Assembly: GCA_004020315.1 (NCBI GenBank) | Contig: SAQG01000001.1 | Coordinates: 1-64,000 of the forward strand | Source of the DNA: Mesorhizobium sp. | GTDB lineage: Bacteria > Pseudomonadota > Alphaproteobacteria > Rhizobiales > Rhizobiaceae | Direction: 5' to 3' | Length of the DNA stretch: 64,000 bases | In this document: positions 17,519-26,726 of the stretch, in pieces | How positions within the stretch are numbered: the stretch's first letter is position 1 | How the letters are laid out: the number at the start of each line of letters is the position of its first letter | Made by a program: the position numbers and the translations under genes | Notes under the pieces: generated by a model | What the model was told of the DNA's origin: nothing | The model's database searches: none | What the model saw: the letters and a program-made list of their open reading frames with translations, nothing else

Positions 17519-18528
17519 TTTACAGGTCAACGATCGCCCGTCAACCCAATCAGTTTCGCCATACCTTGGAAGTGGTCGGAACGCAGCTTCGCGACCTTGA
17601 TCTCGCGCCATTTGAAAAGGGGACTGTCGTCGTTACAGGAATAGGCGCGAGTTACGAGGCAGCGGGGGTAGTGGCCGGTGAGCTGCAACGCCGCGGCAGA
17701 CGAGCAAATACTTGGCGCGCAGTCGATCTCATGGAGCCGGGGGACCCTGGCGACGCGATCATAGTCTTTTCTGTCGGAGGAAGAAGCATCGAGCCAATCG
17801 CTGCACTCACCATCCACAGCACGTTACCATCCCTCGCGATTACAAGCGGAGGCAACGACCCGCTGTCACGCACCGCTTCGGCAGCACTTCGCTTCGAGTC
17901 CGGTCCGGATTCACTGCCGTCGAGCACCGGCTACACAGGCTCGCTGCTGGCAGGCGGGCTGCTGATAGATGCGCTCTGCGGTGAAGACAGCTTCAATTGG
18001 AACGACATTCCTCTGATAGCAAGCGAGGTCTTGGAAACCTCTGCGAAAAAGATGGCACGCATTGGAGAAATGTTTCATGACCAGCGGGCGATCGATTGCG
18101 TTGGCGCGATATCGGCTTTGGGTACGGCGGGCGAGGCTTGTTTGCTCATTCGCGAGGCTGCGAGGGTGCCCACCGGCGTCGCAGACACGCTGCACTACTT
18201 GCACGGCCCGATGGAATCGATGGATCAGGCAACCGGGATTTTGATATTTGGTGACGGCCGCGAAGTGCGATTGGCGCAGGAATTGGCTGAAATCGGCTGT
18301 GCAGTTCTTCTGGTAACCGCAAGCGAGTCGCCTCAGGACGCCAAAAACCTAGCAGTTGTGAAGGTGCCATCTTTGCAGAACCGTGTGGGACGATCAATCG
18401 TGGACATCCTGCCCGCTCAGCTGCTAGCCGCAGAACTGTCCGACGCGGCCGGACTTACTGATGCCCAGTTTCGTTATAGCCAAAATGACACAAAGGTGAC
18501 CGTGAATGAATCGGAGCCCCGGGTCTGA
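17515..18528 (+). CDS. Double-SIS sugar isomerase/deaminase-like protein (GlmS-C/AgaS type)
   Basis: A 337-residue protein with two SIS domains (about 40-165 and 200-320). The first contains VVTGIGASYEAAG and IVFSVGGRSIEPIAAL, the phosphosugar-binding loops; DTLHYLHGPMESMDQATG lies in the second half and matches the GlmS isomerase-domain/AgaS architecture with its H-GP segment. There is no glutaminase domain, so it should act as a deaminase or isomerase on an amino-sugar phosphate. It starts inside the stop of the kinase gene (4-nt overlap), strengthening the functional pair. Confidence 0.8.
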   Translation: MIYRSTIARQPNQFRHTLEVVGTQLRDLDLAPFEKGTVVVTGIGASYEAAGVVAGELQRRGRRANTWRAVDLMEPGDPGDAIIVFSVGGRSIEPIAALTIHSTLPSLAITSGGNDPLSRTASAALRFESGPDSLPSSTGYTGSLLAGGLLIDALCGEDSFNWNDIPLIASEVLETSAKKMARIGEMFHDQRAIDCVGAISALGTAGEACLLIREAARVPTGVADTLHYLHGPMESMDQATGILIFGDGREVRLAQELAEIGCAVLLVTASESPQDAKNLAVVKVPSLQNRVGRSIVDILPAQLLAAELSDAAGLTDAQFRYSQNDTKVTVNESEPRV

Positions 18529-18904
18529 GCACGCGCGTCACGAGATGACACGTTCCGGGCATCCTTCTTGGCCCTGATCAAGACAGCAATGGCGAGCCAG
18601 TGGCAGTGATCCCGCTGTCTCGAGCCCGTTGACGGGCAAGAATGCGTCGTGCTTCGCCTGCCGATTGAATGCTGCGCAGCATTCTGTTTCCAAAGGCGTA
18701 TGAAACTTGGAAAGGTAACCCTACAATAAAACTATACACCGTGGAATTGTCTCGGCACTTCATCACGTCGACGGCCGCGAATAGCTCACCACGGGGAACA
18801 CTGCATCGTGACGCCCTCTGCTTACTGAAGCTCGCTTAGCATTGCTGGCAGCAGCTTGGGGACCCATTCAGGGCGAGAATAAATAACTCCAGGACTAACG
18901 GACG
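18529..18904. other. Intergenic spacer upstream of the first ABC operon
   Basis: A 376-bp gap. On the minus strand a 62-codon frame (18578-18766) has a VSYAFGNRMLRSIQSAGEAR segment reminiscent of short DUF982-like proteins, but it is too weak to call. The downstream part should carry the promoter for the transporter genes starting at 18905. No terminator with a T tract was seen after the SIS gene. Confidence 0.3.
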
Positions 18905-19783
18905 ATGGCATCTTCCCGGCCTAAAGTGTCTTCGGCGCTCATTACACCCGCGATCGGGTTCCTATGTCTCGCGACGCTCGTCCCGATTGCAGCTGTCGTT
19001 GCCCTCTCGTTCGGGGACTTCAACATAGCCTTCCCGGAAAAGACGCGCTTTATCGGGCTTTACAATTACGCGCGGTTCTTGTCCGACGGTCGGTTTATCA
19101 ACGCCGCGCTGGTTACGTTCATTTTGGTCGTCGTCCCCGTCGTCCTCCAATTACTGTGTGGATTAGCGTTGGCAATAGCGCTTAAGGAAAAGCTCGTTGG
19201 CACACGGTGGATGCGAGCAGCTTTCCTGCTTCCGTCCGTAGTTCCGCCAGCGGTAGGCGGAATTGTGTGGAAGCTGTTCCTCATTCCTGGTGTCGGCGGC
19301 TTGTCTTATCTCGCAAGCTTGTTCGGTCACAATTTCGAAGCTGACTTACTTGGAAGCAAAACGTCAGCGCTGATCTCGGTGATCATCGTATCGATTTGGT
19401 TTGGCGTTCCCATCGTTGCTTTGCTGCTTCTCTCGTCTTTGGACTCGATCCCAGACGAGATTTATGAGGCGGCAAACCTCGACGGAGCAAGTTGGGCCCA
19501 GGCGCAATGGCATATTTCCATACCGCTTGTCTTACCTGCGATGGGAGCCGTCGCCGTGTTTCAAGCTTTAGAGGTCCTTGGGATTTTCCCCGTGATCTTC
19601 GTGTTGACAGGTGGCGGGCCGGCTGGGGCGACTGAACCCCTAAACTTCTACGCTTTTCTGAACGCATTTACATATCTCGATCTAGATTATTCCGCCGCAA
19701 TTCTCGTGGCATTCACAACAACGATCGTCGGCGTGTGTTTTTGGTCTATTAGCCAAATCTCGGCCACTCGCGTTGGGAGGTAA
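18905..19783 (+). CDS. Sugar ABC transporter permease (MalF/UgpA type)
   Basis: A 292-residue inner-membrane protein with six predicted helices, beginning with a hydrophobic segment (ALITPAIGFLCLATLVPIA) and containing the permease EAA loop EIYEAANLDGASWAQAQ (about 185-201) that docks on the ATPase. It is the first of the two permeases of a carbohydrate uptake-1 family importer. Its stop codon TAA (19781-19783) lies inside the ribosome-binding region of the next permease. No ATPase gene belongs to this operon; the ATPase at 24626 may serve it. Confidence 0.9.
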   Translation: MASSRPKVSSALITPAIGFLCLATLVPIAAVVALSFGDFNIAFPEKTRFIGLYNYARFLSDGRFINAALVTFILVVVPVVLQLLCGLALAIALKEKLVGTRWMRAAFLLPSVVPPAVGGIVWKLFLIPGVGGLSYLASLFGHNFEADLLGSKTSALISVIIVSIWFGVPIVALLLLSSLDSIPDEIYEAANLDGASWAQAQWHISIPLVLPAMGAVAVFQALEVLGIFPVIFVLTGGGPAGATEPLNFYAFLNAFTYLDLDYSAAILVAFTTTIVGVCFWSISQISATRVGR

Positions 19784-19913
19784 GCCCATGCATCGATACT
19801 TTGGACGTCACATCTCCGAATATCATCCACTCGCCAAATCTCGGCCCCTCGCGTTGGGAGGTGAGCCCATGCGTCGGGACCTCGGACGTCGCATCTACGG
19901 ATACCTTGTCTCC
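19752..19913. repeat. 81-bp imperfect tandem duplication over a translation start
   Basis: Unit A (19752-19832) and unit B (19833-19913) share about 80% identity overall, and differ at only two positions in the first 40 bases, which include CCAAATCTCGGCC, the Shine-Dalgarno GGGAGG and the ATG. The unit is exactly 27 codons long, so the reading frame of the permease is kept through both copies. Confidence 0.9.
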
Positions 19914-20693
19914 GCTGCCTTTGCGCTATTCCTGTTCTCGCCGATATTGTGGACCCTATCGACATCTCTCAAGCAGCCGACCGAGATGTTTCAATGGCCG
20001 CCCGTGATCGTGAGGGAGCCATCCGCTCAGCACTATACCGCGATAATCGCTGACAAGGACTTCTCTTCCGCGCTCATCAATTCAATTGTGGTCTCATGCA
20101 GCACCATCATATTGACCATGGCGCTTTCGATCCCGGCAGCCTTTGGCATCTCTCATTTGCAGAAAACTGCGATGCGAAGGCTATTGACGCTGGTGTTGGC
20201 ACTCCGGGCGGCGCCAGCGATGATCTACATCATCCCCTACTTTCTCTTTTTTCGCCAAGTACACCTCGTCGACACGAAGATTGCGCTGATCATCGTCAAC
20301 ACAATGTTCGCGGTTCCGCTTGCGATATGGTATTTGTCGGCGTTTTTTGACCAAGTGCCGCGTGAAATTGAAGAAGCCGCGATGATAGACGGCGCGTCAA
20401 CGCTGCAGACGATGACGCTCATCTCGATACCCATCGCCAAATCTGGTATCATTGCAACAGCAATACTGATATTTATTGGTTCGTGGAATGAGTTTCTTTT
20501 CGCGCTGACACTGACACGCGATGACGCGAAAACTGCCGCCGTCGCAATACTGAATTTCATCCCATTTGAGGGGACCGATTGGGGCAAGGCGGCAGCCGCA
20601 TGCGTGCTTATGCTGGTCCCGATCGTGGTGTTCGTGCCGTTCGTAAAAAAATACGTCGCCGGCCCAACAACGACCGGTTCCGTGAAAGGGTGA
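19788..20693 (+). CDS. Sugar ABC transporter permease (MalG/UgpE type) with duplicated start region
   Basis: The second permease, with six predicted helices and the EAA loop EIEEAAMIDGASTLQTM. Two in-frame starts are equally well formed: ATG at 19788 (301 residues) and ATG at 19869 (274 residues), each preceded by GTTGGGAGGT(A/G)AGCCC. They result from an 81-bp tandem duplication covering the end of the upstream gene and the start of this one. The shorter form has the usual length for the family and begins MRRDLGRRIYGYLVSAAF, directly before the first helix, so it is probably the original start; the longer form would add 27 unneeded residues. Both could be translated. Confidence 0.85.
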   Translation: MHRYFGRHISEYHPLAKSRPLALGGEPMRRDLGRRIYGYLVSAAFALFLFSPILWTLSTSLKQPTEMFQWPPVIVREPSAQHYTAIIADKDFSSALINSIVVSCSTIILTMALSIPAAFGISHLQKTAMRRLLTLVLALRAAPAMIYIIPYFLFFRQVHLVDTKIALIIVNTMFAVPLAIWYLSAFFDQVPREIEEAAMIDGASTLQTMTLISIPIAKSGIIATAILIFIGSWNEFLFALTLTRDDAKTAAVAILNFIPFEGTDWGKAAAACVLMLVPIVVFVPFVKKYVAGPTTTGSVKG

Positions 20694-20717
20694 AACGCTA
20701 GCTCAAGGAGAAAAGCA

Positions 20718-22019
20718 ATGAGATGTCTTGGAATTCTTGCTGTTGCATTAGGTGTTGCCGTCGGCGGCGGAGCGTCGGCTCAGCAGCGCTATGACGGCGT
20801 GAAAATAAAGGTCCTATCGACAAACTCGGCATACGATTTGGAGCTCAAAAAATTCGCGCACGAATTCACAGAGAAGACTGGCGCTGAAGTGCAGTTTGAT
20901 CTCTTCGGTTATGCGCCGACCGTTCAAAAAGTGTCGGTCGAGCTCCTAACGCGTTCAGATAGTTACGACGTGGTATATTTAGGGAGCGAGGAGTTCGGGC
21001 GATACGCATCTGGCGATATCCTGGAGCCGCTCGATAATTACATAGACATGAAGAGTGCGGACGTACAGGATTTCATCGCTCCCGTGCTGCGCCTCTACAA
21101 TAAGGACGGCAAACAGCTGGCATTTCCGCATTTCGCGGCGACACAGCTCCTGTATTATCGTGCCGACTTGTTCGAGAAAGCCGGAATCAAACAGCCACCG
21201 CAAACGTGGGAAGAGTTCCGTAATGATTGTGATCTGCTGAGAAAGGCAGACATTCAGTGCACGGCGCTACGGGGTCAACCGGATACTGGCGAGAATATAT
21301 GGTTTTGGGGCCAGGTTCTTTATGGTTTTGGCGGTAAATATTTTGCGAACGAACCAGCGGATCTGACGCCCACGGTAAATTCGCCCGCTGCGGTGGAGGC
21401 GCTGAAATGGTACACGGATGTGATGACCAATTTCACTGTGCCTGGGAGCATCTCAGCAACCTTCGATGATGTTGTCATCGCGATGCAGCAGGGCCGCATT
21501 GCTATGACTGTCGAAGGCGCTCCCACCGCAGGTCGCATTCTCGATCCCAAGCTGTCGAAGGTCGTCGGCAAGCTTGGGTTTGCTTTGCCCCCTGGCGGCG
21601 TAAGTGGGAGGTTCCCGCCCTTTGCGGGACAGGCGTATGTCATTCCAGCTGCATCAGAAAACAAGGCAGCTGCAGCGGCCTTCCTTCAATGGGCGACGAG
21701 TAAAGATCTCATGAAGCGGATTTCGCTCGACAGCACCTTTGTCGCCATCACCAGGACATCGCTGTGGGACGATCCGGAAATCCGTGCGAAACATGACTAT
21801 GATTATGGCCATGGATCGTTTGCGGCAACGTATGCAGAAACGCTTCGCGGGGCGCCCGAGTGGTATTATCCTCGCATTCCAGAATTCAAGGAGATCGGCG
21901 ATCGCCTTGGCCGTGCCCTGCAAGAAGCGGTTGTCAGGAGCAAGAGCCCAGAGGCTGCCTTGGACGATGCTCAAGGTGATGCGGTCGAAATCGTGAAGCG
22001 CGCTGGATACCTGAAATAG
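20718..22019 (+). CDS. Sugar ABC transporter periplasmic binding protein (family 1)
   Basis: A 433-residue secreted protein with a Sec signal peptide (MRCLGILAVALGVAVGGG, cleavage after GASAQ). The mature domain has the family 1 solute-binding fold: a SNSAYDLELKKFAHEFTEKTG-type N-lobe, a VVYLGSEEF strand, and FRNDCDLLRKA helix (short excerpts). AAGGAG lies close upstream. It follows the two permeases and should deliver a sugar or sugar derivative to them. No lipobox is seen, so it is a soluble periplasmic protein. Confidence 0.9.
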   Translation: MRCLGILAVALGVAVGGGASAQQRYDGVKIKVLSTNSAYDLELKKFAHEFTEKTGAEVQFDLFGYAPTVQKVSVELLTRSDSYDVVYLGSEEFGRYASGDILEPLDNYIDMKSADVQDFIAPVLRLYNKDGKQLAFPHFAATQLLYYRADLFEKAGIKQPPQTWEEFRNDCDLLRKADIQCTALRGQPDTGENIWFWGQVLYGFGGKYFANEPADLTPTVNSPAAVEALKWYTDVMTNFTVPGSISATFDDVVIAMQQGRIAMTVEGAPTAGRILDPKLSKVVGKLGFALPPGGVSGRFPPFAGQAYVIPAASENKAAAAAFLQWATSKDLMKRISLDSTFVAITRTSLWDDPEIRAKHDYDYGHGSFAATYAETLRGAPEWYYPRIPEFKEIGDRLGRALQEAVVRSKSPEAALDDAQGDAVEIVKRAGYLK

Positions 22020-22033
22020 CCGTTACACGTCGC

Positions 22034-22059
22034 CACCGGCGCGGTTTTGCGCGCCGGTG
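22034..22059 (+). terminator. GC-rich intercistronic hairpin after the binding-protein gene
   Basis: A perfect 10-bp stem CACCGGCGCG/CGCGCCGGTG with a GTTTTG loop, 15 bases after the binding-protein stop. There is no T tract, so it more likely stabilises the binding-protein mRNA or attenuates transcription into the sulfatase gene than ends transcription fully. Confidence 0.55.
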
Positions 22060-22098
22060 CGCGCGCGAACTGAACCTTCATAGCGCGTGGGATGAGAG

Positions 22099-23577
22099 TT
22101 GAGGAACTTTAGTATAGTCTGGATTTGCAGCGATCAGCAGCGTTGGGACACCTTGCAGTGCCTAGGGTTCAAAGGCACGCAGACTCCCAATATTGACCGC
22201 CTGGCGGCGAGGGGCACGGCATTCGCCCGTGCGTATTGTCAGAGCCCTATCTGCACGCCGAGCCGAACGAGCTTTCTGACAGGCTTGTATCCGATCGCAC
22301 ACCAAGTGCATCAGAACGGCGCCGGCACATTTCCTTCGCATCTCGTTTTGCTCCCAAAACTGATGGCGAACGCCGGATACTATACAGGGCACATAGGAAA
22401 GCTGCACCTGTCTGCCACACGTGGCATGATAGAAAAGCGCCCCGATGATGGATTTGCCGAGTTCTACTGGAGCCCTGAGCCATTTCCGGAGTGGTCAGGC
22501 AACCACGACTATCATGCGTGGATGTGGTCAAAAGGGATCAATCCCGAAGCCTACTTCAAACCCTATCTTGACCAACACTATGGTCCGGGACCAGCCGCAG
22601 AATATCGGCAGGCGCGTTGGGCAGGCGATCGGGCTGAGCGCTTCATCAAGATGCATTCTGATCGTAGTTGGTATTTAGGCGTTAACATCGACGCGCCTCA
22701 TCCGCCCCTCAATCCCCCGCCAGACTACCTCAGGCGGTTCAATCCAAATGATATGCCTGATCCTGCGTTCAAGCCGATTGATCTCGAGCACCAGAAGAAA
22801 TTTGAACGAGTCGATCAGCAAGCGAAATTCGCGGTGGATCCTTGGCACGCAGCAACAGACGCGGGTGAGGCGCACAACGACGAATTGGCAGGACCTACGC
22901 ATGAAGCGCCACCAACGAAGTTCAATATTTGGGAGATGAGAGCGGCCTATCACGCCGAGGTGGCACAGGTGGACGATCTGGTCGGCCGGATACTAGACAC
23001 TTTGACGGAAACCGGCCAGCTGGATCGCACGATCATCGTCTTCATGAGCGATCATGGTGATATGATGGGCGACCACGGCCTGCTCTACAAAGGCTGCCGG
23101 TTCTATGAGGGTGTGGTGCATGTCCCACTTGTGATTTCCGTGCCTGGCAGCCCAGCCCAAGGATCGGTGTCGAATGCACTTGTCGAGCTGGTCGATATTG
23201 CGCCCACATTGCTCTCGTTATCGGGGCTTGAGGTCCCAAAGGCCATGCAGGGGCTGTCACTCGACCAGATGCTGCTTGGGAACACTTCACTGGATTGCCA
23301 TAAGCCATACGTTGTCAGTGAGTATCACAACTCCCTCAGGTTCCGCGGCAGCCGAGGGTCTCGCGCATCGATGTACTATGATGGACGTCACAAACTAAAT
23401 GTATATCACGATGTTGGAATAGGAGAGCTGTTCGATCATAAAGAGGACCCCAATGAGCATTATGACCTATGGGATAGCCACCATCACAGGGGGTTGAAAT
23501 ACGACCTATTAGGCCGCAGCTTTTCCGCAATGATGCTTAGAAGTGGATCCGGCCCGGAGAGAATTGAGGACTATTGA
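22099..23577 (+). CDS. Sulfatase (formylglycine-type arylsulfatase/sugar sulfatase family)
   Basis: A 492-residue alkaline-phosphatase-superfamily sulfatase. CTPSR (52-56) is the C-x-P-x-R motif in which the Cys becomes formylglycine; SDQQ near residue 11 and SDHGDMMGDHG supply metal ligands. There is no signal peptide, so it acts in the cytoplasm on an imported sulfated compound. The start is a TTG at 22099; an in-frame stop lies just upstream and no ATG precedes the conserved SIVWICSDQQ. The neighbours suggest a sulfated sugar substrate; choline sulfatase-like activity is an alternative. A formylglycine-generating enzyme or anaerobic maturase is not encoded in the window. Confidence 0.85.
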   Translation: MRNFSIVWICSDQQRWDTLQCLGFKGTQTPNIDRLAARGTAFARAYCQSPICTPSRTSFLTGLYPIAHQVHQNGAGTFPSHLVLLPKLMANAGYYTGHIGKLHLSATRGMIEKRPDDGFAEFYWSPEPFPEWSGNHDYHAWMWSKGINPEAYFKPYLDQHYGPGPAAEYRQARWAGDRAERFIKMHSDRSWYLGVNIDAPHPPLNPPPDYLRRFNPNDMPDPAFKPIDLEHQKKFERVDQQAKFAVDPWHAATDAGEAHNDELAGPTHEAPPTKFNIWEMRAAYHAEVAQVDDLVGRILDTLTETGQLDRTIIVFMSDHGDMMGDHGLLYKGCRFYEGVVHVPLVISVPGSPAQGSVSNALVELVDIAPTLLSLSGLEVPKAMQGLSLDQMLLGNTSLDCHKPYVVSEYHNSLRFRGSRGSRASMYYDGRHKLNVYHDVGIGELFDHKEDPNEHYDLWDSHHHRGLKYDLLGRSFSAMMLRSGSGPERIEDY

Positions 23578-23711
23578 CCTTGGCGGACCGACGCCAGGAT
23601 GGTCACGAGCGAGGCATTGTTCTCGCGACCTTGGGGCCGCCCTCGGTCGATTGTCCAGAAATTGATCGATAATTTATGGTATCTCGCTGCTCTTTCCTTC
23701 ATTCATAAGGG

Positions 23712-24551
23712 GTGAGGATTGTGGAAATGAGCGTCAACTCACCTGCAATGAAAGCGGCATCGCACGAGAGCATCTTGGCTCGCCTGCAGGACGACATCGA
23801 TCGATTGCCCAATTCGCTCGCTCGCATTGCCAAATACATTCTGGAAAACCCGGAAAAGGTGCTGCACCAATCGGTCGCGGAGCTAGGTGAATTCGCGGCC
23901 AGTGGTGAAGCGAGCATATTGCGGCTTTGCCGGCAGATAGGCTTTTCCGGCTTCCGCGACTTCAAGCTGGCATTGGCGGCCGAGATTGGCCGCCCGGGAC
24001 TGCCTCCTACTGCTGCTGGAACTGCGGATAGCGCTCTGCAATCCTTGCACGACACCATGGCGCAAAACCTCAGCATCGCACACAACAATGCCGATTCCGA
24101 AACTCTCGCGAAGGTCGCCGCCGCGCTTGCGGCAAGCAGACGGATCGACCTCTACGGCGCCGGAATGTCCGGTATAGCGGCAGAACTGCTTGCCTATCGG
24201 CTTTTGCGTGTCGGGCTAACGGCCTTTGCGTTCAGGAATTCCAACATGGCTCACGAAGTCGCCAGCGGGCTTAGTCCCGGATGCGTTGCGATCGGCCTTT
24301 CGATCTCCGGCCTCACGGTTGACACCGTCCAGTTCCTCAAGGGCGCCCGTTCTGCGGGGGCACTGACCGTCGCCATCACCAATCGCGCCCGCAGCCCGCT
24401 CGAGAAAGCGGCTGACTTCACCCTGCAGGCCTCCGGCCTTCAAGACCACCCGATCGGCGGCACCCTAACATCGACGATCGGCAAGATCTTTGTGATCGAA
24501 AGCCTCATGCTGGCGCTCGGAAAGGCGATGGATAAACCGGTTGCCAAATGA
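23712..24551 (+). CDS. RpiR-family transcriptional regulator
   Basis: A 279-residue RpiR protein. The HTH_6 domain lies at about residues 18-95 (HQSVAELGEFAASGEASILR, LCRQIGFSGFRDFKLAL), the SIS domain at about 125-265 (IDLYGAGMSGIAAELLAYRL, GLSISGLTVDTVQFL). The GTG at 23712 or the ATG at 23730 may start translation. It stands in front of and in the same direction as the second ABC transporter operon, so it probably regulates that operon and perhaps itself. It is a paralogue of the regulators at 15456 and 42763, not a recent copy. Confidence 0.9.
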   Translation: MRIVEMSVNSPAMKAASHESILARLQDDIDRLPNSLARIAKYILENPEKVLHQSVAELGEFAASGEASILRLCRQIGFSGFRDFKLALAAEIGRPGLPPTAAGTADSALQSLHDTMAQNLSIAHNNADSETLAKVAAALAASRRIDLYGAGMSGIAAELLAYRLLRVGLTAFAFRNSNMAHEVASGLSPGCVAIGLSISGLTVDTVQFLKGARSAGALTVAITNRARSPLEKAADFTLQASGLQDHPIGGTLTSTIGKIFVIESLMLALGKAMDKPVAK

Positions 24552-24625
24552 AATTAAACTCCATATTGTCACGAAAATGAAATAAAGCACCGATAGAAGT
24601 CACGCCCACCGAAAGGGAACTCGGA

Positions 24626-25774
24626 ATGGCAGCGTTAGACCTTCACATCGACGACATCGGCAAGCGGTTTGGCGCGATTGATGTCCTGCGCGGCATCTGT
24701 CTAAGGGTTGCTGCGGGGGAGTTTGTGACACTGCTGGGGCCGTCCGGGTGTGGTAAATCAACGCTTCTTCGGATCATCGCGGGGCTGGAGCGTGCCGACC
24801 AGGGCCATGTGCGTGCAGGCGGCAGGGGGCTGGACGCGGTGGCGCCGAAGGACCGCGACCTAGCCTTCGTGTTCCAGAGCTACGCCCTTTATCCGCATCT
24901 GAGCGTGCACGACAACATTGCTGCCCCGCTGGTCATGCGTGAGCTAAGCAGCTTGGAACGGCTTCCTGTGATTGGCGCGCTGCTGCCCGGAGCCATCCAA
25001 CGCAAACGCTCGATCCAAGAGCGGGTCCGGCAGACATCAGGGCTTCTCAAGCTCGACGCGCTGCTCGAGCGTCGACCGTCGGCGCTGTCGGGCGGGCAGC
25101 GCCAGCGCGTGGCTTTGGGACGCGCCATGGTGCGCAAGCCGAAGATCTTCCTGATGGACGAACCCTTGGCAAACTTGGACGCAGCGCTGCGCATCCATAC
25201 GCGTGGCGAGATCGCACGGCTTCACAAGGAAATGGAAACGACGACTATCTTCGTTACCCATGACCAGGCCGAGGCGGCAGCGCTTTCAGACCGCGTCGCA
25301 GTCATCTTTGGCGGCGAACTCCGTCAGGTCGCAGCCCCTGCCGATCTCTATCGCGAACCCGTCGATCTAGACGTAGCGCGCTTCCTGGCGCAGCCATTCC
25401 TGAACGAGCTGGCAGTGGCCGCACCTATAGGCGGCGGGCTCATGATCGGCGGCAGCAGGATCATCATTCGCGACGCGCTCGGATCCGGGCTGGCCGGAAC
25501 GCTGGCCTTCCGCCCCGAGCATGCGACCCTGGCTGAGAAGGATCATCCAGGAGCCCTGCCGGTTCGCGTCACGCGCATTGAGCAAGCAGGGATCGACGCT
25601 CACGTCTTTGTCGATGCCGAGGCCGGCGCTCAGTTCGTCGCCCGCATTTCCGCCGAGCGCGCGCGATCACTGCGTGACGGCGACAATCTGGGACTGACCA
25701 TCGACGCTGAAAAGGCATGGTTCTTTCCTTCCAACGGCTCGCGCCAGCGTGGCGATCACAGCGGGGCAGCCTGA
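24626..25774 (+). CDS. Sugar ABC transporter ATP-binding protein (MalK/UgpC type)
   Basis: A 382-residue ATPase: Walker A GPSGCGKST (38-46), Q-loop Q84, signature LSGGQ (154-158), Walker B FLMDEP (175-180), switch His in FVTHDQAEAAAL, and a C-terminal TOBE/MalK regulatory domain from about 240. Between the Q-loop and the signature motif there is an insertion of about 15 residues (RLPVIGALLPGAIQRKR) relative to E. coli MalK. It is the only transporter ATPase in the window and has two permease pairs around it, so it may energise both. One base separates its stop from the next ATG. Confidence 0.9.
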   Translation: MAALDLHIDDIGKRFGAIDVLRGICLRVAAGEFVTLLGPSGCGKSTLLRIIAGLERADQGHVRAGGRGLDAVAPKDRDLAFVFQSYALYPHLSVHDNIAAPLVMRELSSLERLPVIGALLPGAIQRKRSIQERVRQTSGLLKLDALLERRPSALSGGQRQRVALGRAMVRKPKIFLMDEPLANLDAALRIHTRGEIARLHKEMETTTIFVTHDQAEAAALSDRVAVIFGGELRQVAAPADLYREPVDLDVARFLAQPFLNELAVAAPIGGGLMIGGSRIIIRDALGSGLAGTLAFRPEHATLAEKDHPGALPVRVTRIEQAGIDAHVFVDAEAGAQFVARISAERARSLRDGDNLGLTIDAEKAWFFPSNGSRQRGDHSGAA

Positions 25775-25775
25775 C

Positions 25776-26726
25776 ATGGCCTTAGCCAACGACATTCCGC
25801 TCAGTTCCTTAGCTCCGAACACTGCATGCAGGTACCGGCCGGCTCGGGCCCAGGCGCAAGCTGGCATAATTCTGTCCGTGCCGGCGACGCTGTTGCTTGT
25901 TGCCCTTGTCATCGGACCCGCCATTCTTGTCTCCTTTCTGTCCTTCACGAATGCGTCGCTCGGCTTGGCCGGAATCCAATTCATCGGGGTTGCTAATTAT
26001 ACGCGCATGTTGACCGACCCTGGCTTTGCTCAGAGTCTGCGCAACACCGCGCTCTATGTGGCTGTGGTCGTGCCGACGGCAATCGGGTGGGGGCTGCTCG
26101 TCGCCGTTTTGATCGCTAGATCACGGTTCGCAGTTCTCTATCGAACCGCTTACTTTCTGCCCGTGGCTGCAAGCTTGGTTGCTCTCGCGACCGCGTGGGA
26201 AGCAATCCTGCATCCAAGTCTGGGTTTTGCCAACACGCTGCTGCAGCTCCTGGGCGCATCGCCCGTCAGGTTCCTGTCCGACCCGGCGACGGCCATATAT
26301 GCGCTCGCGGCGATCGGCGTCTGGCAGTTGGTTGGCTTCAACATGATCCTTTTCCTGGCTGGCCTTTCGACCATTCCAGAGGAGCTCTACGAAGCTGCGA
26401 CTATCGACGGGGCGGACAGGGGACTGAAGCGCTTCCTTCTGGTCACCTGGCCGATGCTGGCGCCAGTTACGGTGTTCGTCACCGTGATGACAATTATCCG
26501 CGCCTTTTCGGTTTTCGAAACGGTCGCGGTCCTCACACAGGGAGGGCCGATGAAATCTACCTCCGTCGTTCTTTACACTTTTTATGAAGAAGGTTTCCGC
26601 TTCTTCCGCGTCGGATATGCTTCTGCGATCTCCGTTTCCTTTTTTGTCTTCGTGACTTTGCTGTCGCTCGTCCAGATGCGCGTCTCCGAGCGTCGGGCGC
26701 GCTGGAAAGCAAATGGAGGCCAGTGA
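25776..26726 (+). CDS. Sugar ABC transporter permease (MalF/UgpA type)
   Basis: A 316-residue inner-membrane permease with an N-terminal cytoplasmic tail of about 35 residues, six predicted helices and the EAA loop EELYEAATIDGADRGLK. The ATG at 25776 directly follows the ATPase stop. The C-terminus ends RARWKANGGQ and the TGA overlaps the ATG of the next permease (TGATG), showing translational coupling within the operon. Confidence 0.9.
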   Translation: MALANDIPLSSLAPNTACRYRPARAQAQAGIILSVPATLLLVALVIGPAILVSFLSFTNASLGLAGIQFIGVANYTRMLTDPGFAQSLRNTALYVAVVVPTAIGWGLLVAVLIARSRFAVLYRTAYFLPVAASLVALATAWEAILHPSLGFANTLLQLLGASPVRFLSDPATAIYALAAIGVWQLVGFNMILFLAGLSTIPEELYEAATIDGADRGLKRFLLVTWPMLAPVTVFVTVMTIIRAFSVFETVAVLTQGGPMKSTSVVLYTFYEEGFRFFRVGYASAISVSFFVFVTLLSLVQMRVSERRARWKANGGQ

